Shown piece after piece: positions 11,900 to 24,319 of a stretch of DNA of 64,000 nt (its first letter is position 1; every line of letters starts with the position of its first letter). The notes beneath the pieces were generated by a model, which saw only the letters and a program-made list of their open reading frames with translations, was not told where the DNA came from and searched no databases. Source of the DNA: Anas platyrhynchos (Eukaryota; Chordata; Aves; Anseriformes; Anatidae). Location of the stretch: positions 21,468,001 to 21,532,000 of the forward strand of contig NC_092597.1 in assembly GCF_047663525.1 (NCBI RefSeq). Reading direction: 5' to 3'. The position numbers were made by a program, and so were the translations under genes.

Positions 11900-12050
11900 G
11901 TACCTGTAATGGTCCTGGTTCCAACACTTACAGGTTTTCTATAAGTACGTGGTTTCTTTCACTCTAGTGCAGTATTACTGTCAAAGGATAGGAATGAGGC
12001 AAAGCATGAAGAATTCAGTCATCCTAAATGCGTACCATAGATGGGCAGAT
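11900..12050 (+). repeat. Copy A of an unclassified ~150-bp repeat
   Basis: It shares with copy B a GTACCTGT start, the core CTGTCAAAGGATAGGAATGA and a CCATAGATGGGCAG block. The distance from the start to the core is 77 nt in both copies and from the core to the end block 58 versus 59 nt, so they are homologous and not chance word matches. Confidence 0.75.
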
Positions 12051-12663
12051 GCAGCCCTTACTGTAAGGTGTGGGGGGAAGCTGTCATTTATAGCTTCTAT
12101 ATTGAGAAACCTATAGAAAAATGTTCCAACTGTTAACTTGTATGCATTGTTTTAAGCATACTTTAGCTATTCGAGTTCAGTTTGAGTTACTTAACAGCAT
12201 GCTGTGTAAAAACATCCATTTTATAGATGTTAAACAGTTTCTTGAAGTAGTTTCCCATGAAGACAGGTATCAGCACAGCTTGTTATTAGTTAGATACTGT
12301 GAATGTTTTGCCACCGTTCTGTTGCTGTGCTTTACTTTTTGTTTCTATCTGTGCCAAAAATTGGTAATTCTGAAGAATGCTTCAGTATGGACACTGCCAT
12401 TAGTTCTCACTAGTAAGAGGTTTTGTTTCTTGTGTCAAATACGGTGTGCTTTTTTTCATTAGCGTAGCTTTTTGTATTTCAGATGTTTTCAAAATTGTCA
12501 TTCAGAAGTATCGCTCTAAGTAAATTTTAAGCTGCACATGATAAAGTATATATTGATGAATATATTTGCTGGGTCATGAATGTTTGTCATCTACATGACC
12601 TCTAAATCTGAACTATTATCTCTGTCAACAAATTCCAATGATTTCTTTATTTATCCTTAACGT

Positions 12664-12815
12664 GTACCTGTCATGGTTTTGTTTCAAGTTATTCTGAGAG
12701 TTGTGAAGGAAAATAGTCGCTTTTGTTTCAGAAACACATCACTGTCAAAGGATAGGAATGAGACAAAGGCCAAAGAAGTTAGTCATAACCAAATGAGTGC
12801 CATAGATGGGCAGGC
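12664..12815 (+). repeat. Copy B of an unclassified ~150-bp repeat
   Basis: It is a direct-orientation homologue of copy A, about 760 bp downstream in the same intron. The parts between the shared blocks are diverged, suggesting an old local duplication or two insertions of one dispersed repeat family. I do not recognise the family. Confidence 0.75.
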
Positions 12816-13554
12816 ATTTAAGCTTTTGATTCAAATACTTGTTGAATAACAAACATATATGCTTGAGAAAAATAGTTGTCTTTTGAATAATGCTGTAAAA
12901 ATTAGAATAAAAAGTTTTGCAGAAAATATATTATTAAAGCAGGGATTTGTGGAACAGCTCAGAATAACACCAATTGAAATGGCTAAATTACTGAAGTTCG
13001 TAACTTTCTAAAGGTTTGTTTATGTTTTTAGTGTGTTGAAAAAACTTTGAGATAAGCAAAATTTTGGCAAGGTTATTAATAGAAAATGTTATTACTAACT
13101 GTTCTTTTTTGTCTTTGACTATTTTATGATGTGCATGTTTATGCTTACATTTTGAAGATGTAACAATTTGTTAATTTGTCAACGTATTTATCTTGTTGTG
13201 GCTTTATAATAATCCAAATTAACTGATGAATTTGTTGTATTTTTGAGCTATATGAGTATCTTCAGGTTGTTGTATGTGAACTTCCTCTCGGTATTTTTAA
13301 GTTTATGAGTAATTCTTTTGGAACTGTATTTATATGACGTATGATATTTCAACACCAGAATCCACAACAAATGGATGTTTTAAAATTGTATGATTAATGA
13401 ATTAGAGTTTCAAAACTAACATAATTAACTTTTATTTTTTACTTCAGTAATTCTTGGCAAACTTCTCATGTGTGTTTTAATAATGTGCTCTTTCTGCAAA
13501 TATGGTTAATGCTAACGTTGTTGTCTCTTGTGTTCCTCATCTCCTTTCCTTCAG

Positions 13555-13774
13555 CCTGGCTTGCCTGCTCAGAACTTCTCGATGTCGGTTACGGTCCCAG
13601 TGTCCAATCCCAACACTTTAACCTACAGTAACCCAGGGAGTTCCCTCGTATCCCCATCGCTGGCAGCCAGTTCATCCTTAACAGACACGACCATGCTCTC
13701 CCCACCTCAGACCACCCTGCATCGGAACGTATCACCTGGGGCTCCTCAGAGACCACCGAGTACTGGCAACGCAG
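13555..13774 (+). CDS. MEF2A: MEF2A coding exon, start of transactivation region
   Basis: This 220-nt exon encodes PGLPAQNFSMSVTVPVSNPN through QRPPSTGNA and ends in phase 1. Its acceptor is TTCAG after a long pyrimidine tract and its donor is GTAGG. The translation is Ser/Thr/Pro-rich and low in hydrophobic clusters, as expected of the disordered activation region of MEF2A, and corresponds to about residues 133-206. It aligns with mammalian MEF2A over its full length with conservative changes (for example SNPNTL for TSPNAL). It joins in frame to either alpha exon. Confidence 0.97.
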
Positions 13775-13902
13775 GTAGGATTTCAGTACTGTTACCTTTT
13801 TTACCCTATTTTTATGTTTTGTTTAAAACAAATGGCCAACAGCAACAAAGAATAACAAGTTTTTAATGTATCAATGCATTTTCTTTTTTAAATTATTATT
13901 AG
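13775..13902 (+). other. MEF2A: Short 128-nt MEF2A intron
   Basis: GTAGG donor to TATTAG acceptor, AT-rich. Nothing else was seen in it. Confidence 0.9.
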
Positions 13903-13962
13903 GTGCAATGCTGGGGACAACTGACCTCACAGTGCCAAATGGAGCTGGTACCAGTCCAGTTG
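13903..13962 (+). CDS. MEF2A: MEF2A small coding exon (60 nt)
   Basis: It encodes GAMLGTTDLTVPNGAGTSPVG with both boundaries in phase 1 and a strong GTAAGT donor. The mammalian equivalent reads GGMLSTTDLTVPNGAGSSPVG. It covers about residues 206-226 in the activation region. Because it is phase 1 at both ends and divisible by three, skipping it would keep the reading frame. Confidence 0.95.
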
Positions 13963-15090
13963 GTAAGTGCAATATCATGTCTGTGTTGAAAAATAGTATT
14001 AGGGTTTCAGTTTGTACAGTTACTTGAAAGCAATTTTTTATTTTGACTCCTTTGAAAAAGTACTTTTGGAAGTACAAAGGTCATAATTTTTTTAATTGCC
14101 TTGTAATTGTTGAGTCTTGTAAATTCTTATCAGGCATTTAACTTTCTATTGCCATGACCCTTCCACTGCAGTAACATTTGCATTTTCTACTTTAGTGGTT
14201 TTCAGTAGCTTGCTGCTCTTGCTTTTGTGCTTCTCTGCAAGTGTAATTACAGCACTCTAGTGAGTTCTTATATTCCCCGTTTTTTTCCTTTACATGAAAT
14301 TCTCTATGCTTACTAAACTATCACAATAAAGACAACTGAGCTGTTTTCTCAGCTTTAGTTTTCTGAAGATCTGGATGTTCAGTACTGGTTCTGGTGCCAA
14401 TCAAAATGAAGAAAATACAGAATATATTGTTTATATTTCCATGTGTATCTTGCTAACTATTTTCTAGCAGTTATACAAAGAAAGCAATAAAGCTTGGAAG
14501 ATGATAGCTAGGCTCTGTCTTAATTTTAAAAGGTGTTCAGAACAAATTAGAGACCTTGCCAAAAAAATCAAATTGACAATATTTTTTGGGCTTCAGTAAA
14601 TTGATATGATAGCATTTTTGCAGGTAAATAATATTTTTGTCTCATGTAAACAAAATTTAATACTCCGATAGAGAACAGGCAGATCTGAATTTTGTCATGC
14701 CACAGGAAGACAAATGATACTTCACACACCACCCTCATACTGCTTTGATTCCTTGAGATGTCTTGATAACTGAGGATTGATTTTGGAAATGTGCATAACT
14801 TGCCTTGGTAAATGTTCATGGCAAGGAATTAAAGAAGCAACTCTTGACCTTTCAGTGTTTGCCCACTGGTTACTTAATGTAGCAACTGGGAACAGGTTCT
14901 TTGAAGATAAGTTCAATTGATTGAATTTATGAATAAAAAATGCTGCAACTACCAGGCAGAAAGCACAGCATTGACTTTCTATTCTTTATCCATTCCTTGG
15001 CTATGTGCAGCAAATAAATATTTACGTGTGGCTTCCATTGGGTAAGCAAGATTTTGAATGGAGGAGACTTCCTCGGTAGAAGAAAAATGA

Positions 15091-15100
15091 CTATTTTTAG
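15091..15100. promoter_or_regulatory. Consensus MEF2-binding sequence (candidate)
   Basis: CTATTTTTAG fits YTAWWWWTAR exactly. Chance occurrence is likely at this frequency; no other evidence supports an enhancer here. Confidence 0.2.
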
Positions 15101-17949
15101 AAACTGTGGAGGTCAGATGTGGATTTCTATAGTATTTCTCAAGTCAGAGTAAATAAACTGATTATCAAGACTTTTCAGTCGTCTTTTCCAAAATCAGGCT
15201 TTAGTAACAGCGGCTTCGTGTTTATGACGCTATCTATCAGTAAGAAAATAAAACAGTTGTTTACAGCACTTGCTATAGAATATTAAACCAGAGAAATACC
15301 CACTTAGAGCAGCTTGGTGAACATAATTTAATGCAGTAGAAATGTTTTCCTTCTTACAGTTATTAATAGTTTATGTGAAAAGTCAAAATGCATCGCTTAT
15401 CTCTTGCTTTCCAGAACATCACACCTAAAATGTTACACACATACCCACTCATTTCTAAAAAGATTTTCATTCAAATAAGAACTGTGGCTATATAAGAACA
15501 GTGGAAGATCTATACGAAGTACCTCTAGCAAAACCCATATACCTAGTTAACACCACAGTACAGAGTTTAGTACACTAAGTTTTTAGAGCTCCACAGTCCA
15601 CTAGGGTATGACATGGCTTCTTTCAAATACTGTCAGGTGCACAGTAACCTTCTCAGTTGCAACCAAAATTAAGAAACCATGCATAAACAGATTGAGTCAA
15701 TCTGCTACCCTGTCAATTTCAGCGTGGCAGCTGCTGATGAATTGTGTACATCAAGTTAATGTCTGCAGAAAACAATGGCTTTAGTTTGTTGCTACCTTTA
15801 CTGCAGAATTCACTGGAAACAAAATATCTCATTTTTGTAGCTCTCAGTCCATTCTTTTATACTTTTTAAGAATGGAGAACTCTCATATGGATATAGTTGT
15901 GAAAGGTCGTGTGTTAATTTTGCAGCTCTCTAAAGGAGAGGTGTCAAAGATGAAGATGGAGTACTTGCAATCTAGATGTAAAAATGCCCATATTTTCTGA
16001 TATAGAGATAAAGCAAAAACCCAGCTTTTACCATTACGAAGTTTTGAGCGTTTAAGATTTTGTTCTCTTTTTCATTGAAAGATACTTACACACTTTAATC
16101 TCCTGGTGAGAAACAAGTAGAGGTCATCTTAGGACCTAGTTCAAGCAACAACGTTGCATAAAATGGCTCATTTAGTTCACATAAGTCTTTTTTGTTTTCC
16201 TCATGTCCTATGTAACTTGGTTGGAATAGATAGGGTTTGCTTTAACAGTCAATCTGCCAACAACAGCTTTTCTGTGGAAAATAGCTTTTTCTGATGAGTA
16301 AAAATATCTGCGTGTTGTAGCAAAGATTGGTAGATGGCTTTTTATGTTTAGAACAGAAAATTTGTGATCATTTTACAATACTGAGAGCTTATTTCACATG
16401 CAGCTGTCATAACTCTGAAAAAGCTTTTCTATATTTTTTTTATAAAAAATTAACCCACCACATGAAAACTTCAGCAGATCTTTTTCATTTAGCAAATATA
16501 TCAGTTTTGAGAGAGGGAAAACGTTCTACGTTTGTCTTTGCTTTTGAGCTAATTCATTTTTTTCTGTTAATTGGATGGTTTGGAGCTAGAATTTTCATGA
16601 TGCTGTTGTCCATGATCAGTGTTAATTAACCCTGTTCAGTTTGTGATGAGCATCTAATGTGCTTCAAGAATCCAATATCCCCAGCACGTGTACAGTTTGC
16701 TCTTTGTTATCAAGATCATCATGGTTTGAATGCATGCTGCATGTCTTTATTATTCCTTTCCAAAGGGTGTGGATTCTGTTAGCCCAAGCACACCATCACT
16801 TGCTCTGAATAACCAAATACAGGAGAGAGATTCTTTGACTTTGAAAGGATACTCAATGGACAGATCACCTTCAAATTTGTCACAAGGAGATCTGTTTCGC
16901 TATGTTCCAGTACATTTGGTGGTATTTGCCAGTGAAGTGCATTGTCATTGAAGTTATCCTGTTCATGTTAACTCTAAAAATTGAAAAGGCTTAAAAGGAG
17001 TTAAAGTACCATTGTTAACCAATTTCTACTTTTGCTCCAGTGCCTTTTTCATATGGTGTTGAGCGAGATCCATGCAAAAGACCTGAGCTGCCACTTGGGA
17101 CTGTGGCCTTTGTTGCTAAGCTTGCATGAAAAACACAAACCCTGAGACCTTTGAAGTGCGGTGAGCTCCCTAAGTATTTTCCAGTCCTTGGTGACTTTGA
17201 AGGAGCTGTTGAGAGAGTCCTTATAATTTTGCAGGGACAGAATATAACCTGTCTGTAAGTCTTGTTGTCAGTGAAGTAGCCCTTCTAATCAGTAATGCAG
17301 TGTATGGACTCAGTTCATTTGGGGAATTTTTTCCTCTTGCAATTTTGTCATCAGAAAGAATGGATAAGAAAGATACAGTTGTCTTGAATACTGAATTTCT
17401 CCTCTTCATTCCGGATCCACGTCTTCTGTAATATCCTCATTAATCTTCAGCTTCTGAGAATGTGAATTAACTTCAGGTGTATTGAATTTCTTTGGACTAG
17501 AGCTGAAGGATATAACTGCTTGAACAACTGTGTCTTGTGAGCTACCGGATCCCTGCTAAGAGCCGATCTAGATCATGTGTCATCTTTCATCATGATACCA
17601 TGACATCAGGAAGAATTATGGGAGGTGCATTAACAGCTTGCTTGCAACTGTAACCTGCCTTGTGCATTTCCAGAAAGGGATCAAGATGGGACTGTGAAAG
17701 ACCACACCGGTAAATGGTTCGTTTTATCTTGAGGGCTTGTCTGACTGGGAGACCTTTTCTACGTGCCTAAGGATGAAACGATCTTTCAGATTGGTCTTTC
17801 ACAAGTCTGTTAAGCAAAACAGCTAACAATATGCTGCAGTTCCCATAAGGCTTCAATTAACATCTTTCTTTGCATACCTTTCTCTTCATGTTGTTTTGCT
17901 TCTTAAAGGAAAGAGAGCACCTCATGAGAAGTATACAACTAACTAAAAA

Positions 17950-17971
17950 ACAAACAAACAAACAAACAAAC
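17950..17971. repeat. (AAAC)n microsatellite
   Basis: About five and a half AAAC units in tandem in the large MEF2A intron. Confidence 0.85.
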
Positions 17972-18573
17972 TACCTCTTGCAAAACTCCTGCTTAAAATT
18001 GGATTGATGGTACCAAAGGCTTCCTGAAGGAATCACTTCCTTCACTCTCTGCCCCCCAACCAAACTCACCATTTTGTATCTTCTGTGTCAGATAAACAGC
18101 TTACCACCATTGTGCCCTAGGAAAGCAGCTGTAAACCTTGAGCAAATTCCTGCTTAAGGTTGTACGTTACCAGCGGTACTTGTCTGCTGGACTTTCTCTT
18201 CAGTGTGACAGGTAGTATCTGTCAGAGGTAGTCTTTCACTTGACGCAGTTCCTCACTTCGTAGCCTTTATTGATGTTCACGTGATACAAATCGTAGTAGG
18301 CAAAGGTTCTTGCTCTGTAGTCTCAGTGTTGGCACAATGTTTTGCCTTGCTCTGATGTTCAGGGTTACCCAGGTAAATACAAGTCAGTGTTTCACTCTTC
18401 TCTAAGGAAGAAGTTGAAGGATGCCTGAGCAACACTGAGAGCAGCCTGTTCACCCTTGCACCTTACAGCTTCCAAGCTCTCCTCGAGGAAGACTACTGAA
18501 AGTGGACTGCAGACCAGCTGGTTCGCTGAACCCTTCTCCTTTGCTAGATGCAGACCCAGTTGTCAGCACATTT

Positions 18574-18596
18574 AAAAAAAAAAAAAAAAAAAAAAA
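18574..18596 (+). repeat. Poly(A) tract, 23 nt
   Basis: Pure A run in the MEF2A intron. It may mark the 3' end of a retroposed copy lying to its left, or be a simple homopolymer. Confidence 0.9.
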
Positions 18597-21500
18597 GTTT
18601 GATCCATCCATCGTCCTCTGATTAAATGTGCTTATGAGAAATGATGGGCTAATATTGACATGGAAAATAAGCTGGTAGAGGAAAGCATTTGAGTTTTTCT
18701 AATTGTAGCAAAATATCCTTGGAAACAACACATAAGCATGTGATCACTTCAGCCTCTGAACCACATCTAGATTTTTCATTAGAATTTCACATTGCCTTGC
18801 CATAATTTCTGATTTATAAGGAGGTACAAGGATTCTGGTTAGAATCAGCTACTTGTATAATGTCAGCTTGCCCAGGATACCACATCACACATCTTCTGAA
18901 CATATCACTTCTATTCTCTATAATATTTAGATACAAAAGCATTTTGCTTTTGTTTTAATTTTGCTGTGGCATTCTGAATAATAACCCTCATCTTGAAGAA
19001 GGCTGATCTAAATGTCAATATTACTGAAAATTCTCTCTCATCCTTCCATGTAACCTAAGGAAAAAAAATTCCAGGAACCTTGAAAACGAGTCTTTTAAAA
19101 ATTTTCTTCAGTTTTGTAACATAAGTATGCATTTCCTTGACATTTCCATGTGTTGTTTTTTGCTGTATTTTATTATCTAAAGTACTGCCATTAGAAGTCT
19201 AAATCTTATATATTAGATGTTTTACAATCTTATGCTGCTGTTGAAGGTATACTTTAATTGTAATCATGGTGTTATCTGAAGTATTATTCTTTAAACATCT
19301 ATGCAAATACATTTATTCTACCTTCCTTAAGATGTTAAAATGAAGTTTTTCCAAAGGTAGCAGAGAACTAGGCTTTTTGAAATTATTATACAATCGACAG
19401 TGATTTCTATGCAAAGCTGCAAATCGTAGGAACTGCAGCTGTAGGTTGGTTTTTCCCCTTAAAGCTATCACACTCAGAAATGCAATTAAATGGAGCATAA
19501 TGTGCATAGAAATGCTACTGTTGTATTTAGTTTCAAAACTCCCCCTACCTAGCCCTACCCACCTCCCCTCCAAGGTCCTACACGTAAACATTTTTCTTAA
19601 ATAGATCTTATCTCATCCTCTGTATGCATCATGATTTGGCTTATTGCAAACGGTTTTCAGTTTACTCCTAATCGTGTGCCTTTTGTCAGATTACATGATG
19701 TCATTTGCATAAATATTTATTTGCTACTGTTTTCATTTTTGCTTAGTCTTACATTGCTTAGCTCCTTGCCCATGATTATTTTTCAGAACTATGTACAACC
19801 ATTTAGTTTTTCCGAAGGTGAACCACAAAAAAAAAAAAAAGATTAATGGCATCGATGACTATAATTTATTCCTTGAGTAGTAATAAGAACATGCAGTACT
19901 TTCCAGCCACGTGTGTTCATTGTTTCAGCTGATGCGATTTATACAGTGAAATATGAGTCTGGCTCATGTAATTGAAAGCTGCATCTTGGACTGTAGGACA
20001 ATAAATGAGATTAAGCTGTGTTACGTTTCTGAAGGCAGGGTATACAGTTGTTGAAAGAGCTGGGTTTTAAAATCTAGCTTCAGAAAGTTATTTCAAAATT
20101 AGTCATTGACTAAACAAGAAGGGGGCTGATGTCCGTTGGTAATGCTTATTGTCATAAAATTCTACTCGAGTTATTTTAATCTTTGTTTAAAATGGTTCGT
20201 ATAATTTAGTTTATCATCTTTGCCTTGGTTTCATTTTTCCAAATACGTGTTTTGAAAATGCTTTTATGGCTGTGCTTAAAAAACTCAGAGTTAAATAAAA
20301 CTTTTGTGATGGAAGCAAAACCAGTAGTCTTAATTTACACTTGCATAGGATTTTATATTCTGTTTCCATTTTCCAGTTTGCTGGTGTTTTTAAAACATAA
20401 AATAATTGTATTTGGGGGAAGATGTATGGTGGGTGTGGTAGATACAATTTCTGTATTATACAACATAGTAAGTAGAATTTATGGGGTTATTAAAGCCTCA
20501 GTTTGGCAAGCTGCCTAACAGTTGCATCATCCTGTAATCATTATCTTTTTCTGGCTCCTGACCTTACTCGAAGAAATGCCGTGCTTTTAGTTATCCTTTC
20601 GCTCTTAACTTGTAATCTTTAACAGGAGAAAATGCTTTAAATTTCATATTAAATATTAATATTTTACAGTCTTATTGCAGCCACAGCATCTGGTTCTTCA
20701 AGTAATAGATATAAGCACTTCAGCATTTCTTAAAAATAAGATACTTACAACATCCAGCAAAATGCTTCTGTTAGATCAATACCCCTACTATTGTACACTT
20801 TTGATATTTTTTTTCTCCCCTTCTTAATACGTTTTTTTCTAAACACTCACACTCTGTTTTTAAAAAGTGCTCTGGCTTTTGACAGAACAAATGCTTGACT
20901 CTGCCCTGCTGCCGAATGGTATTGCCCAGAGAAGGCAATGGCAAGGAGTTTGTTGTTTTTGACAGAACCAATAAAAGCATGAAATGTTTCTGAAGGATTG
21001 GCAGAGCCTTGTAATAAGGGTTGCAGGAAATGACTGTATTGGGTGTGGAAGAAAGACACTGTCCAGATTTAACACATGAGCTACCGAAATACTTGAAAAC
21101 AGAGGACAGGAAATGGTATCATAGGAGAGGCGAAAATGTGATACAGAAGTCCATTGTTTCTGAGAAGTGTTATTGTTCTCAAGTTTCAAATACAACTCAG
21201 ACACAGCAGCATTGGCGTATAAAAGTCCTGACAGCCTAGCAAGCAGTAAAATGCTATTTCTTACTAGTTGAAAGCACCAATTTTTCTTTGTTATTACCAT
21301 AAGGGCTTTAAATATACTGTAATTTTTGATAAAGCGGTGGATACTGTAACAGTTTGTCAGACTTGCATAGGTATTATTTTCAAATAATTTCTCCTCCCTT
21401 GCATCTTTTTCCTTATTCACTTCTCCTCTGTCCATCATGTGAGATTTGCTTTGCAATGTGATGCTGTGTAGGCTCTTCATAATTAATTTGTACGCTCATT

Positions 21501-24128
21501 TACAGTGGATGGGTATGGATGCACACCTATCTAACAAAGCTGTCTTGCACTTTCGGGAACCTAAAGGCACAGCGCAGAACTTGGTTTCTTTTTCAGTTGT
21601 TTTTCCTGTGTGACCTGGAGTGTGTGCACTCTCTCCATCTGTTAAAATTGCTCTGTCTCCGTACTTGTTCTGCACACTCTTTTGCTTCATTTTTCTGTCC
21701 TAGCCACGTAAAGCAACGCAGACACCTGCAGCAGTAATTTGGAAATAAACCAATTCTGTGTGGATTCAGTTTCTGTGTGTGTGTGGTTCGTTCTGCTTTT
21801 TTATTTTATTTTTATTTTTGCCTGGAGCTCCTGCAAATCTCTTCTAACCCATGACAAAAAGTTACCAATTTTCTCCTAGCACTCAAGTGTATATTTAGCT
21901 CCATTATGTATTCTCCACTTCAAGCAAACTTTCCATCCACTTCAGCTGAATTTTGTCACTAACATAAAGCATCCCAATAAATTCTGCTGTTTTTCGTTGA
22001 AGAATGTAGACACTTAAAGACCACAGCAAAAACACATTTTGTGGTTAAAGGAAGAACACTGCCACAAACAGCTTCTTCTTTCTGCTGTCACTGTATCCTT
22101 TCTTTCCTGCCTGACTTCCGAGTAAAATGGTAGATTTCTCAGAATACTGATTCCCCTATCTCCTATACAGGTCCTTCAGGAAAGTATTAAATTATAAAAA
22201 CTTGTTCTTGCTCTGTTTCCCTTGAAAAACAAGGGACACATCTGATCATCCATGTATGGCCAGGCTTTTGGCACAGTAAGAAATTCACAGGGCAAGCAGG
22301 TCCATAATTCGAAATCTGAATTTGAAAGTTGTGAATTTTCTGCTCATCCGTATGCGAACAAGAATTCAGTGGTTGTAAGTTTCAATAAACTCCATCCACA
22401 TACAGTTTTTTCTTGAAAAATATTTAGCAACAACTTGGTTTCCAAAAGACCTTTGTAAAACTCCATAAAACATCTCCAGATCAGCATAAGGGATTTGTTA
22501 TTCTTATATCAATCTTCACTTTTTCACATGCTAAATTTAGAAAATAATATATAGGATTCTACTCAGAGTGGGGAGGAAAAAGATGAGGACTGCATTTGGC
22601 AGTTCCCCCACCATGTAACAAAGATAATTAATAGAAGAGGCTCCTTCATTAGCCTCCTGGTGAGTTCACACCGAGGTTCTCACCATACCTTAGCTCAGGA
22701 TCTTATCCATACCAGTCACCTGCCCTTGCACGTTGTGCTGTCCTACTGATGTGTGTTCTTCATTCCTGTTAAGCGTTTAAAGGCACTAGAAATTTTACCA
22801 AAGAAGGTAGAATGTGACACTGACAACTTTCTCATTTTAATTGCTTTTAGATTAATATGTACTTAATGTAATAAAATTGGATTGGGCACAGGGGCCTATT
22901 CAAATTAGAATAATAATACAAAATTCATGCCAGTATGGTGCTACAGGCTATTAGAAGAGAATTTCCCACACAGTGAACTTTGTGTAACAGAATTTCCTCT
23001 GAATTTTGACTACGAAGGCCACTTTCAGTACTGGAATGTCAGTGTAACCATAATTTTATTGTGAATTGTATTTATGTATATGCACACTCATGTTATGTAG
23101 TGTGAAGTATAGTGTTCCCTGTTGAAATATCCCATTGTTTAACAATTTTTTTTCATTTGAAGCTGAATAAGCTGCAAGTATTTGAGGAGTTGTTGCTGTA
23201 AATCTGATATGATAAAATCATTAGAGTAGAGCTTAAAAAAATCTGATAAAGGTATTCTTGGTAACATGGATGCTTTTTTCAGTTCAGGAACTGCTGTACT
23301 ATGCACTTAATTGTTTCAGCACCACATTACTCTCTGCTGATCTGAACGAAAGCTAAGGCCTGTGTTTTTGAGCACATTCAGGTTTTGGAGATTTCAGTGC
23401 TGTGCTCAGGACTTGTAGGATTGGGCTTGTCTAATTTTCCTTGGGAATGAGTATTGGGAGTGAGTGAGACAAAGACTTGTGCAAAATAAATCAGTGGACA
23501 TAAATGACATGTGTATCTGTTTCCAGGGCTTGGCACGAGTTCAAAGGGAAGGAGTTTGTTCTCCTTACTGTTGCTAAATATAACAACCAGACTGTATATA
23601 TTTTTGAGACTTGAAATTACTTTTGTTGTTGAATACATACTGGAGTCCTGCAGATCTTAAAGATATTTGAAGCACCCATTTAGAAACGGAGACTTTAGGA
23701 GCTGACTTCTTATTCTGAGGCCACAACGTAATAATGTTTGTGTGCTGTGTGGGGTGGCGGTAGGGATGAGGTGGGGTTGTGCAAAAGCACACGCTTTCCT
23801 GCAAGCTCAGCCTGGAGAAACTTAAAAGGGAAAAACAACAAAAAGAAAACAACAGATGTTACTAGAAAAAAGTTCTTTGTCCTATGCTTTTCTCAGCATT
23901 TAAGCTGCCACAGTGTGCCCTTAAGGTGATACTGCCTTTATACATTGATCTTGTGGTGAAAGTGGTTTTTGTCTGGTTACTCTATACTGTTCCTCTTGGA
24001 GAAGTTGTTAATTATTTTAACAAAAGAAATGGTACATAATTTGTACATGCACCAAAAAGTTCTGTTGTTGATTCTCTTGAGACCCGTTTATCCTAAGGTA
24101 CATTTGTTTTTTTCTCTTCCTCTTTCAG

Positions 24129-24319
24129 GAAATGGGTTTGTGAATTCTCGAGCTTCGCCAAGCCTACTCGGAACTACTGGCGGTGGGAATGGCTTAGGGA
24201 AAGTCATGCCTACAAAGTCTCCACCTCCACCTGGAGGAGGTAACCTTGGAATGAACAATCGCAAACCAGACCTCCGTGTTGTCATCCCACCCTCCAGCAA
24301 GGGTATGATGCCACCATTG
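24129..24319 (+). CDS. MEF2A: MEF2A coding exon with MAPK docking segment
   Basis: The exon (191 nt, phase 1 to phase 0) encodes [20 protein letters not shown] through SSKGMMPPL, about residues 226-289. The segment [11 protein letters not shown] (about residues 270-280) is the D-type docking site through which p38 MAP kinases recognise MEF2A in mammals, and it is unchanged here. A proline run (SPPPPGGG) precedes it. The acceptor is TTTCAG after a T/C-rich tract and the donor is GTAAGT. The main differences from mammals are in the small Gly/Ser/Ala-rich part ([13 protein letters not shown]). Confidence 0.97.

Larger units (their letters stand above)
10508..13554 (+). other. MEF2A: MEF2A intron with a twin repeat
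   Basis: A roughly 3-kb AT-rich intron between the alpha1 exon and the exon starting PGLPAQNF. No coding sequence is supported; the 113-codon frame at 12121-12462 is an ordinary chance frame. It contains two related copies of a ~150-bp sequence at about 11900 and 12664. Confidence 0.85.
16762..18596 (+). pseudogene. Possible decayed retrocopy or unidentified transcript remnant ending in poly(A)
   Basis: A stretch of + strand translation at 16762-16950 (SPSTPSLALNNQIQERDSLT...SMDRSPSNLSQGDLF) looks protein-like in composition, with charged and polar residues rather than random intron codons. Two later stretches (17046-17128 and 17233-17430) are open in other frames. The block ends in 23 uninterrupted A at 18574-18596. 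A GTTTGA word occurs just after the poly(A) and also at 16724-16729, a weak hint of a target-site duplication. I do not recognise the parent gene, there is no AATAAA before the A run, and chance is a real alternative. Confidence 0.25.
13963..24128 (+). other. MEF2A: Large MEF2A intron (10.2 kb)
   Basis: AT-rich intron with no supportable MEF2A exon. It holds a candidate decayed retrocopy ending in poly(A) at 16.76-18.60 kb, an (AAAC)n run at 17950, a MEF2-consensus word at 15091-15100 and an unusually long antisense open frame at 20860-21480. The remainder looks like plain intronic sequence. Confidence 0.85.
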
